Assembly (NCBI GenBank): GCA_017590115.1
Contig: JAGGNK010013558.1
Coordinates: forward strand, 15,298,126-15,362,125
DNA length: 64,000 nt
Direction: 5' to 3'
Source: Montifringilla adamsi
Taxonomy: Eukaryota > Chordata > Aves > Passeriformes > Passeridae
Part shown: piece after piece, positions 1 to 11,045 of the stretch
How positions within the stretch are numbered: the first letter of the stretch is position 1
How the letters are laid out: the number at the start of each line of letters is the position of its first letter
Program-made: the position numbers and the translations under genes
Notes under the pieces: generated by a model
What the model saw: the letters and a program-made list of their open reading frames with translations, nothing else
Databases searched by the model: none
Told to the model about the DNA's origin: nothing

Positions 1-327
1 AGTGAAGAGGCAATGAAGCAATAGCCCTCTGCCCATGGCATTCCAGGCAGGGAATCCCATCCTGTGGATACCTCCTAAAATATGACTCCCAGAGGGGGGC
101 AGAGCCTGGCAGGTCAGGATGCTCCCAGTTCTCTGGAGGGTTTGATGTTGTCATCTGCAGCAATTTTTCCCCTCAAACAACTTCTGACCCTGCAAGGCTA
201 ACAGTGTGGTACCTGTTATCCATGTGATTTTGCCCCTCTCTGTTTCTTCTTCCCTTCTTCTTTAGTTGTAAGATTACTGGAGGGCCACTTCAGAGCCAGC
301 CTTGACCAGATGTGCCTCATGTTGACA
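1..327. other. Non-coding, no recognised element
   Basis: Nothing gene-like or repeat-like is recognised here. The segment is of mixed composition with a short G run (ggggggc near position 95) and no open frame worth keeping. It leads directly into the CR1 tail at 328. Confidence 0.55.
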
Positions 328-416
328 CAGAATCATAGAATGGTTTGGGTTGGGAGGGATTTTAAAGATCTTATAGCTCCAATATCCTCACCATGGGCAG
401 GAAATTTCCACTAGAC
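328..416 (-). mobile_element. CR1 LINE 3'-end fragment
   Basis: Reading on the plus strand, the segment begins with the reverse complement of the avian CR1 tail (CAGAATCATAGAATGGTTTG) and continues through 'ttgggagggatttt', 'aaagatctt' and 'ccatgggcaggaaatttcc', ending near 'actagac'. The element is therefore on the minus strand and keeps its 3' terminus. Only the last ~90 bases survive, consistent with the 5' truncation typical of CR1 retrotransposition. Beyond 416 the similarity is lost. It carries no intact coding frame. Confidence 0.9.
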
Positions 417-1369
417 TTCTCCTCCAGTGTACATTCCTGTTAATCCCCTCTCTCCTGCATTATTGTCCCACAAATGAATTTCTGTGTGCACACAGCTACA
501 AACAGAAATATTGCCCCTTTGCTGGGCTGTTGCCCCCAAATGGACCTGATGGAGCTGAAGGTTCCAGTTGAACATACAGCCACCTCTAGCCAACATCTCT
601 CTGTCAGGATTCAAAAAAGTCAGCAAACTCTTCATTTTACTCCAGCAGAGAATCTGGCCTTACAAATAAATAGAAAAAAAACTACTGAGCTGCTGTATCA
701 AAATCAATCCTGTTCCTGCCTCTTGAAGCTGCCAGAAACAGAGGAAATTTATGCTAGTTTTAATAATGGCTTTAAAAAGTTCTTTGATGAAAAATTACCT
801 CTGAGTCTGCCTCTTTGGAGTGTGTTTCACCCATAGTACATGAGTTAGCAGTGCCAATTTCCATCTTATCACAGATGTCCTTTCTCAGAGCGCAGAGTAT
901 TTGGGACTGAAAAACAAGGTCCTTGCAAACTCAAGTTCACATGGAACATTTTTTTTGGCAGGGTCCATAGGTCAGCCTATAAAGAAAGAAAATATCTCTG
1001 TTTTCTTCTGCAGAGTTATCAGATTTTGAAAAGAGAGCTTTCTCCTCTTGTGAGGTCCAGGTAAAAGTTCACCCATTCCCTGGCTGCTTGCTTCTGACAA
1101 ACAAAAATTAAGGACCTGAAAATAACTGTTTTATCTGAAAAAATGCTAAACATCCCAAAACAAACATTCAGCTGTGCTGCTGCCAAATTCCACAGTAAGA
1201 GAGCTGCAGGCTGAGACAGCTCTCCTCTCGCTGGGGAATAACGGGTAAAGTTTGGCCAGCTGCCCCTTCCAGCCCTTCGGGGACCCACAATCCAATTGCA
1301 GTGTCTTAGCGGATGTGAATTTCAAGGTTACACCTGGGTGTTCAAGGGCAGGGCCAAGTGTAATCGGCA
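417..1369. other. Non-coding interval with one chance ATG frame
   Basis: No repeat or gene is recognised. The longest ATG-initiated frame runs 474-836 on the plus strand (120 codons). It has a poor start context (C at -3), no recognisable domain, no signal peptide and no flanking splice structure, so it is regarded as a chance frame. A minus-strand frame at 1019-1288 is likewise unremarkable. Confidence 0.5.
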
Positions 1370-1700
1370 CTTAGATCATAGATTAATCTTATTTGCCATC
1401 TATTAGGTTTGATTCCTGCTTCCCGCTCTCCCTCCCTAAAGCCAGGATTATTGTGATAGTTTAAGATAATGGATTCTAACGGAAGAAAGGTCACGCAGGC
1501 ATTGAGATTTGGAACCTTAAGATAATATGATTAATCTAAAAGCTTCTTTCTGAAAGGGGAGGGTATACTCTCATACGTTTAATTGAGGGGAGAGAGCGAG
1601 AGAGGGAGGGAGGGATGGAATTAGCAACATGAAAGGAGGAGTGAAGGATCCTACTTTTGTCAACTGCAATTAATTAACATAGTGAAGAAACCATTCATTT
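1370..1700. promoter_or_regulatory. Putative conserved non-coding element with two GATTAATC sites
   Basis: The block contains two copies of the palindrome GATTAATC, at 1381-1388 and 1529-1536, each holding two overlapping TAATC cores of the type bound by OTX/PITX/GSC-class (K50) homeodomains. A further GGATTA core (ccaggattattg) lies between them and a TTAATTAA-type site (caattaattaac) near 1668. The interior is not simple sequence, apart from a GA-rich tract at about 1588-1616. Known homeodomain preferences suggest an enhancer, but no conservation could be measured. It could also be chance clustering in AT-rich DNA. Confidence 0.35.
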
Positions 1701-2500
1701 TCAAGCTGATAAAACTGGTCTTTTTTTCATTTTAAATCCCTAAAAGTGATGGTTATTCTAATTTTAGATTTTTTAATTGCAAGGCATTAATTGATAATAA
1801 CATGCATATTGATTTTCAGGGATACATACATGACAAATAAACTACTTGGGGTGCATGCAGATATGCAAGTAAAAATTCATGTGCTGAGGGATGGATTTTG
1901 CTGTATAAATGAGACATTCTAGTATCAGGTGCTTGGATTTTATAGGCACTGTAAGAAAATTCCACAATAGAGAAGTACATTGTAATAAGTTTATAGGGGT
2001 AGCCAAAATGTTCTGGGGACAGTGGAGAGAGACTTGCTGCACCAGAGAACCAGCAATACTATATTGCTGCACAGTGTGACATAATAAAACCTATCCTCAG
2101 TTATTTATACTGCCTGAGATTATCAGATAAAAGGAATTTTAGAACAAAGAAATAGTCCCTTTGTTATTTATGCCTTTTATTTACATGGGTATTTGGATAA
2201 CCAAACATAAAAATAAAAATAAAAATCATGTCCTTATGTTCAGCACATGTTGTTTCAATACCAAAGGATTTTTTTCAAATATTTTTGAAAAATGTCTGTC
2301 ATATTTCTATTCCATTTTTAAATCATAAAAATATTTCCCTTAAGATTTATAAACAACTACTGAATACTAATAAACATGTTACAGGCCCAAATCAGGATTG
2401 CTATTAACAAGCATTTATGCATGATGACCCTGCCCACCCACTGACTTAGAAGAAAAAGGTGGAAATACTTTTTAACTGACTCCTGGCTCTGAGATCTTTT
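1701..2500. other. AT-rich non-coding interval
   Basis: The interval is AT-rich with an (AAAAAT)-like patch near 2208-2226. No element is recognised and the only frame (1842-2072, minus) looks random. Confidence 0.5.
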
Positions 2501-2666
2501 GTCCCATCCTGGAAATGTTCAAGGCCAGGTTGGATGGGGACCTGAGCAGCCTCAGCTGGTGGGTTCAGCCCTGCCTGTGGCACTGGTGGGGGCTGGAACT
2601 AGATGGTTTCTAAGGTCCCCTCCAGGCCAAACCTTTCCATGGTTCTGGGATTCTATGGTTCCATGG
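2501..2666 (+). mobile_element. CR1 LINE 3'-end fragment
   Basis: The plus strand shows 'cccatcctggaaatgttc', 'aaggccaggttggatgggga', 'ctggaactagatggtttct', 'aaggtcccctccaggcc' and a degenerate terminal repeat 'attctatggttccatgg'. This is the familiar order of the last ~165 bases of an avian CR1, with the 3' end intact and the 5' part missing. The small frame at 2499-2756 is simply translated CR1. Confidence 0.9.
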
Positions 2667-3299
2667 TTTAAATGCCACCCTTTCCTCACTGGTGCTTTTC
2701 CTCAGTCAAAAAAAATGAAAGTGAGATGCACACACAGCCTTGTTCCCACTCTATAGGACTTTGTGCAACCACTTAAAAATCATAGGCTTATGGAAAGGGT
2801 CACTGGTGTTGGGAGTGCTGTAGGGAAATGGGATGTTTTGTTCTTGTGTCTGCACTTACCAGTTCTGGGTTAATGGTTGGACTCACTCATTTTGGAGGTT
2901 TTTTCTAACTTAAACACTTCTGTACTGGAAGGATTTAGAAATCTTCACTGTTATGTCCCTTGGGGCTCAGAAGACCAACCCCATAACTCCAGCACCCTAA
3001 AGTGCACCCACCTGTCCACGTGCACATCCCCAGAGCTCACTTCCCAGGGTGCCTGCCCTGCCTGGAGCAGAGCCAGGATGCTGCCACAGTCCCTGTTAAC
3101 ATGGAAAGCATGCAGCTTCTCCTTTGAATCCCCTCCCTCCATGAGCAGGTTTGTCCCTTTCCACAACACACCCTCTCAGCTCCTGCATGAAAAGGAGGGC
3201 ACGAGAATTTCTTTTCTCCCTGACCTTGCAGCCTGATGAAGAACTACTGGTGAGATTATTCCTAGAAACTCAAGAACCAAACCAAGTGTTACTGCTGCC
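2667..3299. other. Non-coding interval, moderately GC-rich middle
   Basis: No element recognised. Segment 2950-3180 is somewhat richer in G+C and holds overlapping frames on both strands (2877-3236 plus, 2951-3169 minus), neither of which resembles a known protein. Confidence 0.5.
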
Positions 3300-3620
3300 G
3301 TGGCTGAAGGGTAATGTAATTAGAACTTGAGCTACGACTGCTTAATACAACCTGTAATAATAATATATGTCTATCATCATTCAGAGCTATTCTAAGACTC
3401 GGAGCAGTATTAAAAGCCATAGGAAATAATTAGTAATGAAGAGGAATCATGAGTTGCAGCGTGCTGCATTCACACAAGAACCAGCTGCATATGGCTTTAA
3501 AAATGACTGTCTCCAGCATATGCCATCCCTGCAAGAGCATCTATAGATAAGTTAATATAAGAAAAGATAAAATCCCACGAATGGATTAAGCTATATATTA
3601 AGCTTTACAATTCTGTGGAT
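3300..3620. promoter_or_regulatory. Putative conserved non-coding element
   Basis: The block has the texture of a developmental enhancer: 'gtaatgtaattag', 'aggaaataattagtaatg' (two TAATTA-like homeodomain sites), CAGCTG and CATATG E-boxes ('accagctgcatatgg'), and 'gcatatgcc', with no simple repeat and no transposon similarity. The call rests on motif density alone. Cross-species alignment was not available. Confidence 0.35.
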
Positions 3621-5199
3621 AACTGAGGGAAGGACATTAAACTGAGGCTGGAGAGAGAGAGGATGGAGCACTTAAGATCTAACCATGGGTGTGCAAAAGT
3701 GAAATGCTTGCTGCAGTTTTTGCACTGAGTGTGTGAAAATGAGAGCTTTTCACCAGTTACTGTTGCTCTGTAAAGTGTTTTAGAGCACCATATGGAACAG
3801 GAAATACAGATTTCCCAGGGAAAAGAGCAGTGAGACCAGACAAAGCTGATGGATACACTTTTGAGAGGGACTGAACAGGAGTAGGTAGAGGTAGGGGTCA
3901 GTCACAAGTAGTGATGGATAGACACACTGATCAGACAGAAATTCACTGTCTTCCTTTTCAAGGTGCCACATTAGCACACAGTTAATTGTGCATAAAACAT
4001 TTGAGAGCCTCTGTGTTGTTCACTAGAGTCCTAATTTGCCTCCACAGAAGTGTCATATTTTTGATGGTATTTTAGCCACATTGTCATCACATTCCTTCCA
4101 GTGACTGCCTAATTCTAATGGTGAAAAAATAAATAATTAGGCCAATACATATTTTTTTTAATTCTCCATGAAGCTGAAAAACAGAAGAGGACATTTAAGA
4201 CTGCCTGGAATTCATCACTTGGGACTGCAGGACCTGATTCTCCAAAACTCCTTGGCCAGGGACACCAGACATTTAAACACACACACATCAACTGCACAGA
4301 CACTTCCACTGGCCTTGGTATGAAAGTAAAGATGTTTATGCCTCTTTTGCTGTGTCAGTACCCAATATTTGGTGGCTCTGGGGAAAGCAATTTTCAGACA
4401 TGTCTTTCGGAATCAGGCCTTGTATTTTTAGAGAAGGGTATTTCCACAACTGGCTTTGAGCTTCAAGTTCAAGCAACCCCAAAAGTTTTAAAGGAAATGC
4501 TAAAATGTCTGTTATTTTGCTTTTTCTCCCCAGTTTTTGCAGGATTTGTGACCCACAGTGCTGCCAGGGGGGGCACTTTGTTAAAGAGCCATAAAGGGGA
4601 TTTTGTTGTGACATTCAGCAAAAATCCTCTCTCTGTGAAACAACATTAGCAAATCTCCAGGCTGATGTTCTGTCTATTGGGAGAGCAGAAACAAATATTT
4701 CCCATGCTGGGGTGTTCCAATATTGCCCAGAAACACATTAACAAAAGGTAAACTCCATCACTTCCACCCTCGTAATACAACCATCACTTTTTGAAGCATG
4801 CAGACAGCTTCAAAGCTGATAACAAACCTAGGAAAGATTTCAAGATGGAAATTAGTGGAATAAATGAAATAGAAAGGGAAAGTCTCTCTGTTGCCTGGGA
4901 CCTGGGGGTTTGCACAGACACGTGAAAGCTCCCCATGGAAGGTTTCTTTCCTACAGAACAGGGTTGCATCTGGAATTGTTGATGCCCATTTCCCACAGAT
5001 GAGTCCTAAAATCTGCCACCACAGGACAAGTGCCTAAATGCCCTAAATCACCTCAGCGGATAACATTTTAGCAGAATACTTCCTCTCTCCTCCTTCATTC
5101 AGCTGCTGGGATGAGTATGTTTTTCACCTTCCTTGGAAGTAGTTGTCAGCTCTCTTGAGTCTCTCCAGAGGAAAAGCCTCTGACTAATATATGATGTGC
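3621..5199. other. Non-coding interval, nothing recognised
   Basis: No repeat family or exon is recognised. The overlapping frames at 4320-4649 (plus, 109 codons) and 4336-4614 (minus) share the same DNA and show no family resemblance. Confidence 0.5.
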
Positions 5200-5460
5200 T
5201 TATTCATCCCAGACGCAGGGCATATCATTCTCGAATGACTGACAAGCATTCTAAAATGAAGAGAGCTAGAAGTGTGCTCTAATAGTGATGGGAAGCATTT
5301 CTAGTCAAACATAAAGCAAATTAATGTGAGCCCCCACTGCACCTTTAATCTGGAAATGTCATAAAGTAATAAGCAGAGTGACCCTGGCAATGTCTAAGGT
5401 TGGATTTCAATAGATTTACATCTTAAAGGGCAACTACATATTTTTAAGTAGTAGGGCACC
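5200..5460. promoter_or_regulatory. Possible conserved non-coding element
   Basis: A non-repetitive block with 'gcaaattaatgtg', 'ctttaatctgg' and 'ataaagtaataagc' (homeodomain- and CDX/HOX-like motifs). It is less distinctive than the other candidates in the window. Confidence 0.25.
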
Positions 5461-5603
5461 AAATTCAGAGCTTCTCTTTCACCAGTGCAAATCTGGAGGG
5501 ACCTCACCAGTCTCAGGTACAACAGAGATCAGTGTATGATCTTATTTTAAAAGTCTTCATTACAATAATACTCATCTCTATATCAGTGGGCAGCTCCCCC
5601 ATT

Positions 5604-5623
5604 AAAAAAAAAAAAAAAAAAAA
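5604..5623. repeat. Poly(A) run, 20 bases
   Basis: An uninterrupted A20 homopolymer. No retro-inserted sequence with target duplications is evident next to it, so it is treated as a mononucleotide microsatellite. Confidence 0.9.
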
Positions 5624-6840
5624 TCCTGGCCCCTCAATATCTCTCATTAAATTCAGAAAGGGCAGACTCCAGTCTGCGTGTCTCATTTCAAAATAGTTTC
5701 ATCAGAAGTGTATTTAATTAACACACTCTTTTGATTAACATTCAGAATGAAAAGCTGTTTTGAGCAGCTCCCAAAACAGAAGATTCAGTAATACAGATAA
5801 AAAGCAGCAGACTACAGGTCACATCCCAGTGCAGAAGAAACACTTTTCTTCCAGAAATGGACTATCAATCCAGACCTGACCCTTCTGTTGCATATTTTCT
5901 AGGTGAATAAATGAATAAATGCACAAAATACTCAAAGCAATGACACCTGAGGAAGTTCTTTAAATTATTTAATCCCTCTTCTCCATCGGTCTTATTTAGA
6001 GTCTTTTGTCTCCCTTCTTAAGACCTATTTTAGATGAAGGACACTAAGAAATCCATTTCCTAACTAGATACAACATTCTTCAAGAAAATTAGGAGACCCA
6101 AAGCAGTGAATATTCATGATGAAGTGGCAGTGACTCCCATGAGTCCTACAGTACCTGATGCCACATCATGGAGGAGAAACGTGCTTTACTGGGACATCCA
6201 GTAGCTCTTTTCCGTGTTTGCAAACTGTTATTTGCATTCTCTGCATGGCCTTTCCTGGGGTCAGCCCACACCAGCTGGTGAAGAACTCTGGTCATGATCC
6301 TGCTGCATGTCATACTGAGCCATCCCTGCCTATAGGACATGGGAAAAAATCTCTTCCAGCCACAGCTGGGCACCTCTCTGAGTGAACGGATTGGTTTTCT
6401 CCTGACAGTTACCCAGGATGAATTCATATGGAAGCACTTGTGGCTCAGGAGTCCAAAGCTGGAGAAAAACAGGGAGCGAAGCAAAATGAGAGTGCTGCCA
6501 CACAGTTCCATCTCCTGCAAAAGAAGAGCTCTGCTTGAAGAGGCAACACATGCTCAGGAGATGGAAACTCAGTAAGCATGAAAAAATTAATACAATTCAA
6601 CAATTTATGGCAAGATTTCCTGTTAAAGACATCTATTTATTTCTGCACGAGGAAAAAAAAGTAAGATAGCTGTGTTTTTGCATTAATCCCCTACTCTACC
6701 TGCCATTTTCTCTAAAACACAGGAAATTATCAAGGAAAGATTGATAAAAGAATGGGGGAGAAAGGCAGGTAGCAGGTATATCACTGTATTTGTGTGCTTT
6801 CACTCAATACAGGATTACATTTCAGCTTAACATCCTTTCA
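5624..6840. other. Non-coding interval, nothing recognised
   Basis: Open frames on both strands at 6146-6575 overlap each other and are unlike known proteins. No repeat is recognised up to the purine tract at 6845. Confidence 0.5.
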
Positions 6841-6844
6841 GGGG

Positions 6845-6910
6845 CTGGAAAAGAAAAGAAAAAAGAAAGAAGGAAAAGAAAAGAAAAAAGAAAGGAAAAG
6901 GAAAAGAAAA
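6845..6910 (+). repeat. GA-rich purine tract (GAAAA/GAAAG)n
   Basis: An imperfect low-complexity purine run of alternating gaaaa, gaaag and ggaaaa units on the plus strand, immediately upstream of the LTR-like fragment at 6918. It is probably a microsatellite derived from an A-rich stretch. Confidence 0.9.
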
Positions 6911-6917
6911 TACATTT

Positions 6918-7060
6918 TGTGATGGGTTGACCCTAGATATTTGCCAGGTGCCCACCAAAGAGGCTCCATCCCTCCCCTACTCAGCAGGAGAGGGGAGAGA
7001 AAATGTAACAAAAGTCTCGTGGGTCGAGATAAGGGCAGGGCGCATCAACCAGGTGAGGTT
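6918..7060 (+). mobile_element. Endogenous retrovirus LTR fragment (avian ERV)
   Basis: The segment opens with TGTGATGGGTTGACCCT and continues with 'gccaggtgcccaccaaag', 'aggggagagaaaatgtaac' and 'ctcgtgggtcgagataagg'. I recognise this order as the start of a long-terminal-repeat family found in neoavian genomes; the exact family name is uncertain. The 5' terminal TG is intact, but similarity fades by about 7060 and no matching CA terminus, primer-binding site or viral coding sequence is seen. It is a dead, truncated copy. A search against an avian repeat library would settle the family. Confidence 0.6.
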
Positions 7061-7327
7061 TTCCTTCTTGAAATTCCAGTCACTGGTATCACTCCACCGA
7101 GGAAATGGAAAGGCAGAGGTGTGCAAAAGCATGGGCTGTCCAACAGTCACAGGGAAGGGAAGACAGAGCCTTTGGAGCAGCAGGCACAGAGTGGCCATGT
7201 AGCCCTGAGGCGGTGGCAAAGCGCCCGGCGCTCAGAAGTGTCAGGGATGACTCCAATTTGAATTACTGGGATCTGCAGGAGCCAGGCACCTCTTGAGGAG
7301 AGGTTCTGAAATGTTATGGTTTCCCCC
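7061..7327. other. GC-richer unclassified segment between LTR and ancient repeat
   Basis: The segment includes 'aaagcgcccggcgctc' and is richer in G+C than its neighbours. It may be a diverged remainder of the LTR at 6918 or unrelated unique DNA. The overlapping frames here (6927-7296, both strands) look random. Confidence 0.35.
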
Positions 7328-7448
7328 AATGTAAAATGGGGTTAATCATACATCCCTAACTCACAGGGGTGTTGTGAAGATTGATCAGTTAATGTTTGTA
7401 CAGAGCTTTGGAAATGTAAAGTGCTATATAAATGCTAAGGATTATTAT
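7328..7448 (+). mobile_element. Ancient L3/MIR3-type repeat, 3' part
   Basis: The plus strand reads 'atgtaaaatggggttaatc', 'cctaactcacaggggtgttg', 'tgaagattgatcagttaatg', then 'gtgctatataaatgctaagg' and 'attatta'. This is the order of the terminal part shared by CR1-L3 LINEs and their MIR3-like SINE partners in amniotes. The copy is strongly diverged, as expected of a fossil older than the bird radiation. I cannot separate L3 from a SINE sharing its tail. Confidence 0.65.
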
Positions 7449-8103
7449 GTTCCACTCTTTCTCTGCAGCTGAACCCTTTGGGGAAAAGGAAGAAAAATCT
7501 ATTAAAAAGTGCTACTTGCATTTCACATCTCTGCTTCTTTTTCTCTTCCTTGATGCTTTTAGTAACTTGGGGGGGATGATCTCTAAAAAGGATTTGTGGG
7601 CTCATGTTCTGAATCCTCTGTCAGCTCAGCCTCCCTCACCTCGTTTCCACTCATACATATTTAAGGTGAGATATGACATCCTTTAACATACACCTATACT
7701 CCACAGTCAGTGCTTGAGCTCAAACCACAGCTTCTAGTGCAGGATATGTCCCTAATCCTTGCTCAGTTAGGATGTGGTGGCATTGGCTGTGGGGCTTTTG
7801 GACCCGATCTTCCACTTGGGCTTTGGCTTCCCCCAGGAATCGGCTGCTGGATGATGAGCATGTTATGTGGTCTAGCTCATCCCTAACTGAATGTTAAGGA
7901 ACATATTTAGCCCTGTGAGAAGAGCTGTCTAGCTCTTGGTGACTGGTGTCTGTGAGCTCTAAGTGTAGGCTTCATGGGCAGAAACACCACAGGAAGTTAC
8001 CCCTAAATTTAAAAGTATGAAAGAAATAGAGTGCACAAACAAAATCAATTCTGTCAAAATCAAGAGTGACTGTGGAGTTATTTGGGCAACATTTCTGTCT
8101 CTT
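7449..8103. other. Non-coding interval, nothing recognised
   Basis: No element is recognised. A frame at 7432-7686 (plus) is AT/pyrimidine-rich and does not look like a protein. Confidence 0.5.
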
Positions 8104-8475
8104 CAGGCAGGAGAAAGTTGGGGCTGTTTAGCCTGGAGAAGAGAAGGTTGCATGGAGACCTTATAGCCACCTTCCAGTGTCTGAAAAAGACCTACAAGGA
8201 AGCCAGGGTGAGATAAGACAAAGAGGAATGGCTTCAACAGAAAAAGAGAAGATTTAGATTATGTTTTAGGAAGAAATTCCTCCCTGTAAGAGTGCTGAGG
8301 CACTAGACCAAGTTGTGCAGAGAAGTTGTGGATGCCCCATCCTGGGAAGCATCCAAAGGCAGGTTAACAAGGCTTTGAGCAACCTGGTCTAGTGGAAGGT
8401 GTTCCTGCCTATGGCAGGGGGTTGGAACAGGGTGAACTTTAAGGTTCCATCCAACTCAAACCATTCTGTGATACC
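8104..8475 (+). mobile_element. CR1 LINE fragment with 3' end
   Basis: The plus strand follows the avian CR1 3' region through its landmarks: 'agcctggagaagagaagg', 'accttatagccaccttccag', 'aagaaattcctccctgtaag', 'agttgtggatgccccatcct', 'gcaacctggtctagtggaag' and the tail 'ccattctgtgat'. About 370 bases are present. A short internal deletion removes the segment that normally precedes 'gataagacaaag'. The 5' part is absent. Non-coding. Confidence 0.93.
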
Positions 8476-8984
8476 ATTAGATAATACAACCCTACCTAAA
8501 GAAACTATACCTTGCTCTAGAACTAAATCTCCTGCCTGACATATAAAACCTTTAAACCCCACAAACACAGCATGTCTACAGGTGTGTGTGAACTGTTCAC
8601 CCTGGGCATGCCCTACAGGAGGGCTGATGCCTTCCCAGACATAACCCACCCCAAAACTTCAGTATCTCAGGCACAGTGAACTTTGCCCTGCACACCAGCA
8701 GGCACAGAGTCCCTTGTCCTCTCTCCCAGCCTTCCCTGACACTTAGGATTAGAGCAGTAATACACTGAGACCAGTGGAAAGGTTCCTGTTGGTCCCTGGT
8801 CATGGTAATCCCTTTAGATGCAGAGCTGGTTAAGTTGCTTATGGTCATCCAGGGAAACAATGGCTAAACAGGCAGGTGGCACTCGCCAGCCCCCGTGCCA
8901 TCCCCTGCAAACACACTCTGCCTCCTGGAAAGACGTGAAAGAGAAAAGCAAGACCCGGGATAAAGATTTGCAAGCCAGAAAAGT
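8476..8984. other. Non-coding interval, nothing recognised
   Basis: Unique-looking sequence with overlapping minus-strand frames at 8389-8860, partly running into the CR1. No family resemblance. Confidence 0.5.
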
Positions 8985-9380
8985 GAATAATTAAACTTTC
9001 ATTTGCTACAGTAATTCAATCAGAGGATTTGCAAGGATAAATTAATTAAAAGAAAGACAGAACAACACAAATGATCTCAATAACACACTTTAGCCTACAC
9101 CAATGTTGCTACAATAATGCTTTAATAAAGAAATGGTTCCCCCCTTTTTTTTTTTTTAAAGAATACCCCCTCTCAACTAAAATAATCTTCAAGTAAGAGC
9201 TTTATTATCTCCAATTTCTTGGCAGCCACTAGAGTAAAGGTCACTTAATAAAGTGCATTTATTCCTCATTGCAGGAAAACAATATGTCATCCCTGTGTTC
9301 ATTATTTACCAAATTGTCTTCATTTTTTTCTTCACCTGCTGGGCTTTGGGCTATAAAAATAAATAATATTGTAAAACTAA
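8985..9380. promoter_or_regulatory. Possible conserved non-coding element
   Basis: AT-rich but complex block with 'agtgaataattaaac', 'ataaattaattaaaag', 'tgctttaataaag', 'acttaataaagtgcatttatt' and 'ctataaaaataaataat'. The homeodomain and HOX/CDX-like motifs are numerous, though partly expected from base composition. A poly-T run (9145-9157) interrupts it. Confidence 0.3.
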
Positions 9381-10429
9381 GCCAGGTATTTTTAAAAAGG
9401 GTCAGAATTTGTCAAACATGCTCAGTTCACAGAGAGTAAAGGAGAGTGAGAATCAGAGCAGTGGTGCTGAATGATTCATCCTCAGGAAAAAATATCCAGT
9501 TAGAAATGCAGACAGGGAGAGGGCTGAGTTTAAATAAGCTGAGAAAGAGTCATAAACTGTGAGTGTAATCACTGCTAATAGCTCAAAATGTATGACAAAT
9601 AACAGCTGAAAAGAGTCATTTCAGGATTCTCTGATCCTGTGTTAACACTTGACCAAAGAAAAATTCAGATCTGAATTTCCTTTTTCTGAACCAGAGCCCA
9701 AATTTCAGGATCTTTGAAGACAGTACCTGAGAGCACAAAAGTCAACAGGTTTCAGGGTGTAAACATAAAAAATGTCACACATTGGAGGTTCATACATTCA
9801 AACACTGTGGTTCTTTTAACACTGTTTTCTTCCTCCAGCCTCTCACCTGTGCACATCCCCAGCCCCAAGGTGAGTGAAATGGCACAAGGTAAAGCTAGAA
9901 GGAGGTTAAAATCTCTACATTTCTCAACACCATTTTTTTTCTTTTAGCAGCCATTTGAATTTTTATCTCTAGCATTTTTCAACCATCTCCAGACAAAACT
10001 AATAGGATATGCGTCTACCACATCTGCGACTTTTTAATTTGTGTATGTTGCATCCTATTTCCCTGCTCTCCATCTGCTTGTTGTCTTTTTAAGCTAGGAT
10101 GGTGCAGCAAGCCTTACACAGGCGGATGCTGAGGGGCTGGAGTCTGACTGCCTACATCCCCTTTCCAAATCACAGCCTTGCTCCCTGGAAAAGGGATGTG
10201 CCCATCCATTCTTCTTACAGTGCCAAACTCCACTAAGGGACTAAGGTTAAAGCTGGGGGAGATTTTATGATGACAAGGCATTATTTCAGATGCATCAGCA
10301 TCCCCTTGTAGCAGAAGTAAGTGCAATAAAATCACCATACTTGGAGTGTCTATGAATTTCTGTCTTGATCTTAAACACTTTTAACTGGCAAAACTTTGCT
10401 TGTGCCTACAGTGCATTCATCCCTCCACA
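9381..10429. other. Non-coding interval, nothing recognised
   Basis: A TTG-initiated frame at 9714-9947 and a minus-strand frame at 10114-10338 are dismissed. 'ggatatgcgtctacc' near 10006 lies in a small complex block that might be regulatory but is too short to call. Confidence 0.45.
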
Positions 10430-10660
10430 AGTTAGGGGAGCATCGAAGATGTAAAACTAAGCCTTTAGGGGGTTAATATGCCAGCTGGAATAACTCCTTT
10501 GGTTGAAGTTTAGTAAATCCAGCCAGCAGACTGTCTGATTGCTAATAGGATTTCCAGTGTAATATCTCCTTGTAAACAAAAATACTGCACTTATCTGCTG
10601 GGCATCTCAGTTGCGTGCGTGCGTGTGTGCAAATGCATGGCCCTACGAATCTCTTTTCTG
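10430..10660. promoter_or_regulatory. Possible conserved non-coding element
   Basis: Block with 'ggggttaatatgccagctgg' (homeodomain site beside a CAGCTG E-box), 'tgattgctaataggatt' and 'gtaaacaaaaatac' (forkhead-like GTAAACA). It ends in a short alternating gtgc/gtgt patch near 10613-10630. Confidence 0.3.
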
Positions 10661-11045
10661 CATTTATTAAGCATCAGGAAGTAATCTCCTCATGGTGCAG
10701 CCAAATGTAAAACCAGAAAACTCCTTAAAGCAGCCTGTAGCATGCAAAGCAAATCCCTGTAAAAAGCAGGTCCTCGGTGGAAAATTTGCTAAGTCCTCTA
10801 GAAAGCATATAAAGATATTTAGCTTCTGTGGAACAGAGTTGTCTCTCTTTTGTGTTTCTTTTCCCTCCATCCACTGTTTCTTGTTTTCCCCCACATCCCA
10901 CAAATGCACAAAATTTTGTCTCACCACTGGATCTTCATGCACTGTGTCCCTGTAACACCAACCTGGCCAGTCCTTCTGAAGGGAAGTGTGCTCAGTTTGT
11001 CACCTGCAAGCAGTCAGGATTTTCAAACACTTTTACAATTTGAAT
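10661..11045. other. Non-coding interval, nothing recognised
   Basis: Overlapping frames on both strands at 10667-11074 share the same DNA and have no family resemblance. Confidence 0.5.

Noticed and set aside
474..836. 120-codon ATG frame on the plus strand
   Set aside because: Poor start context, no signal peptide or domain, and its length is within what chance gives in 64 kb.
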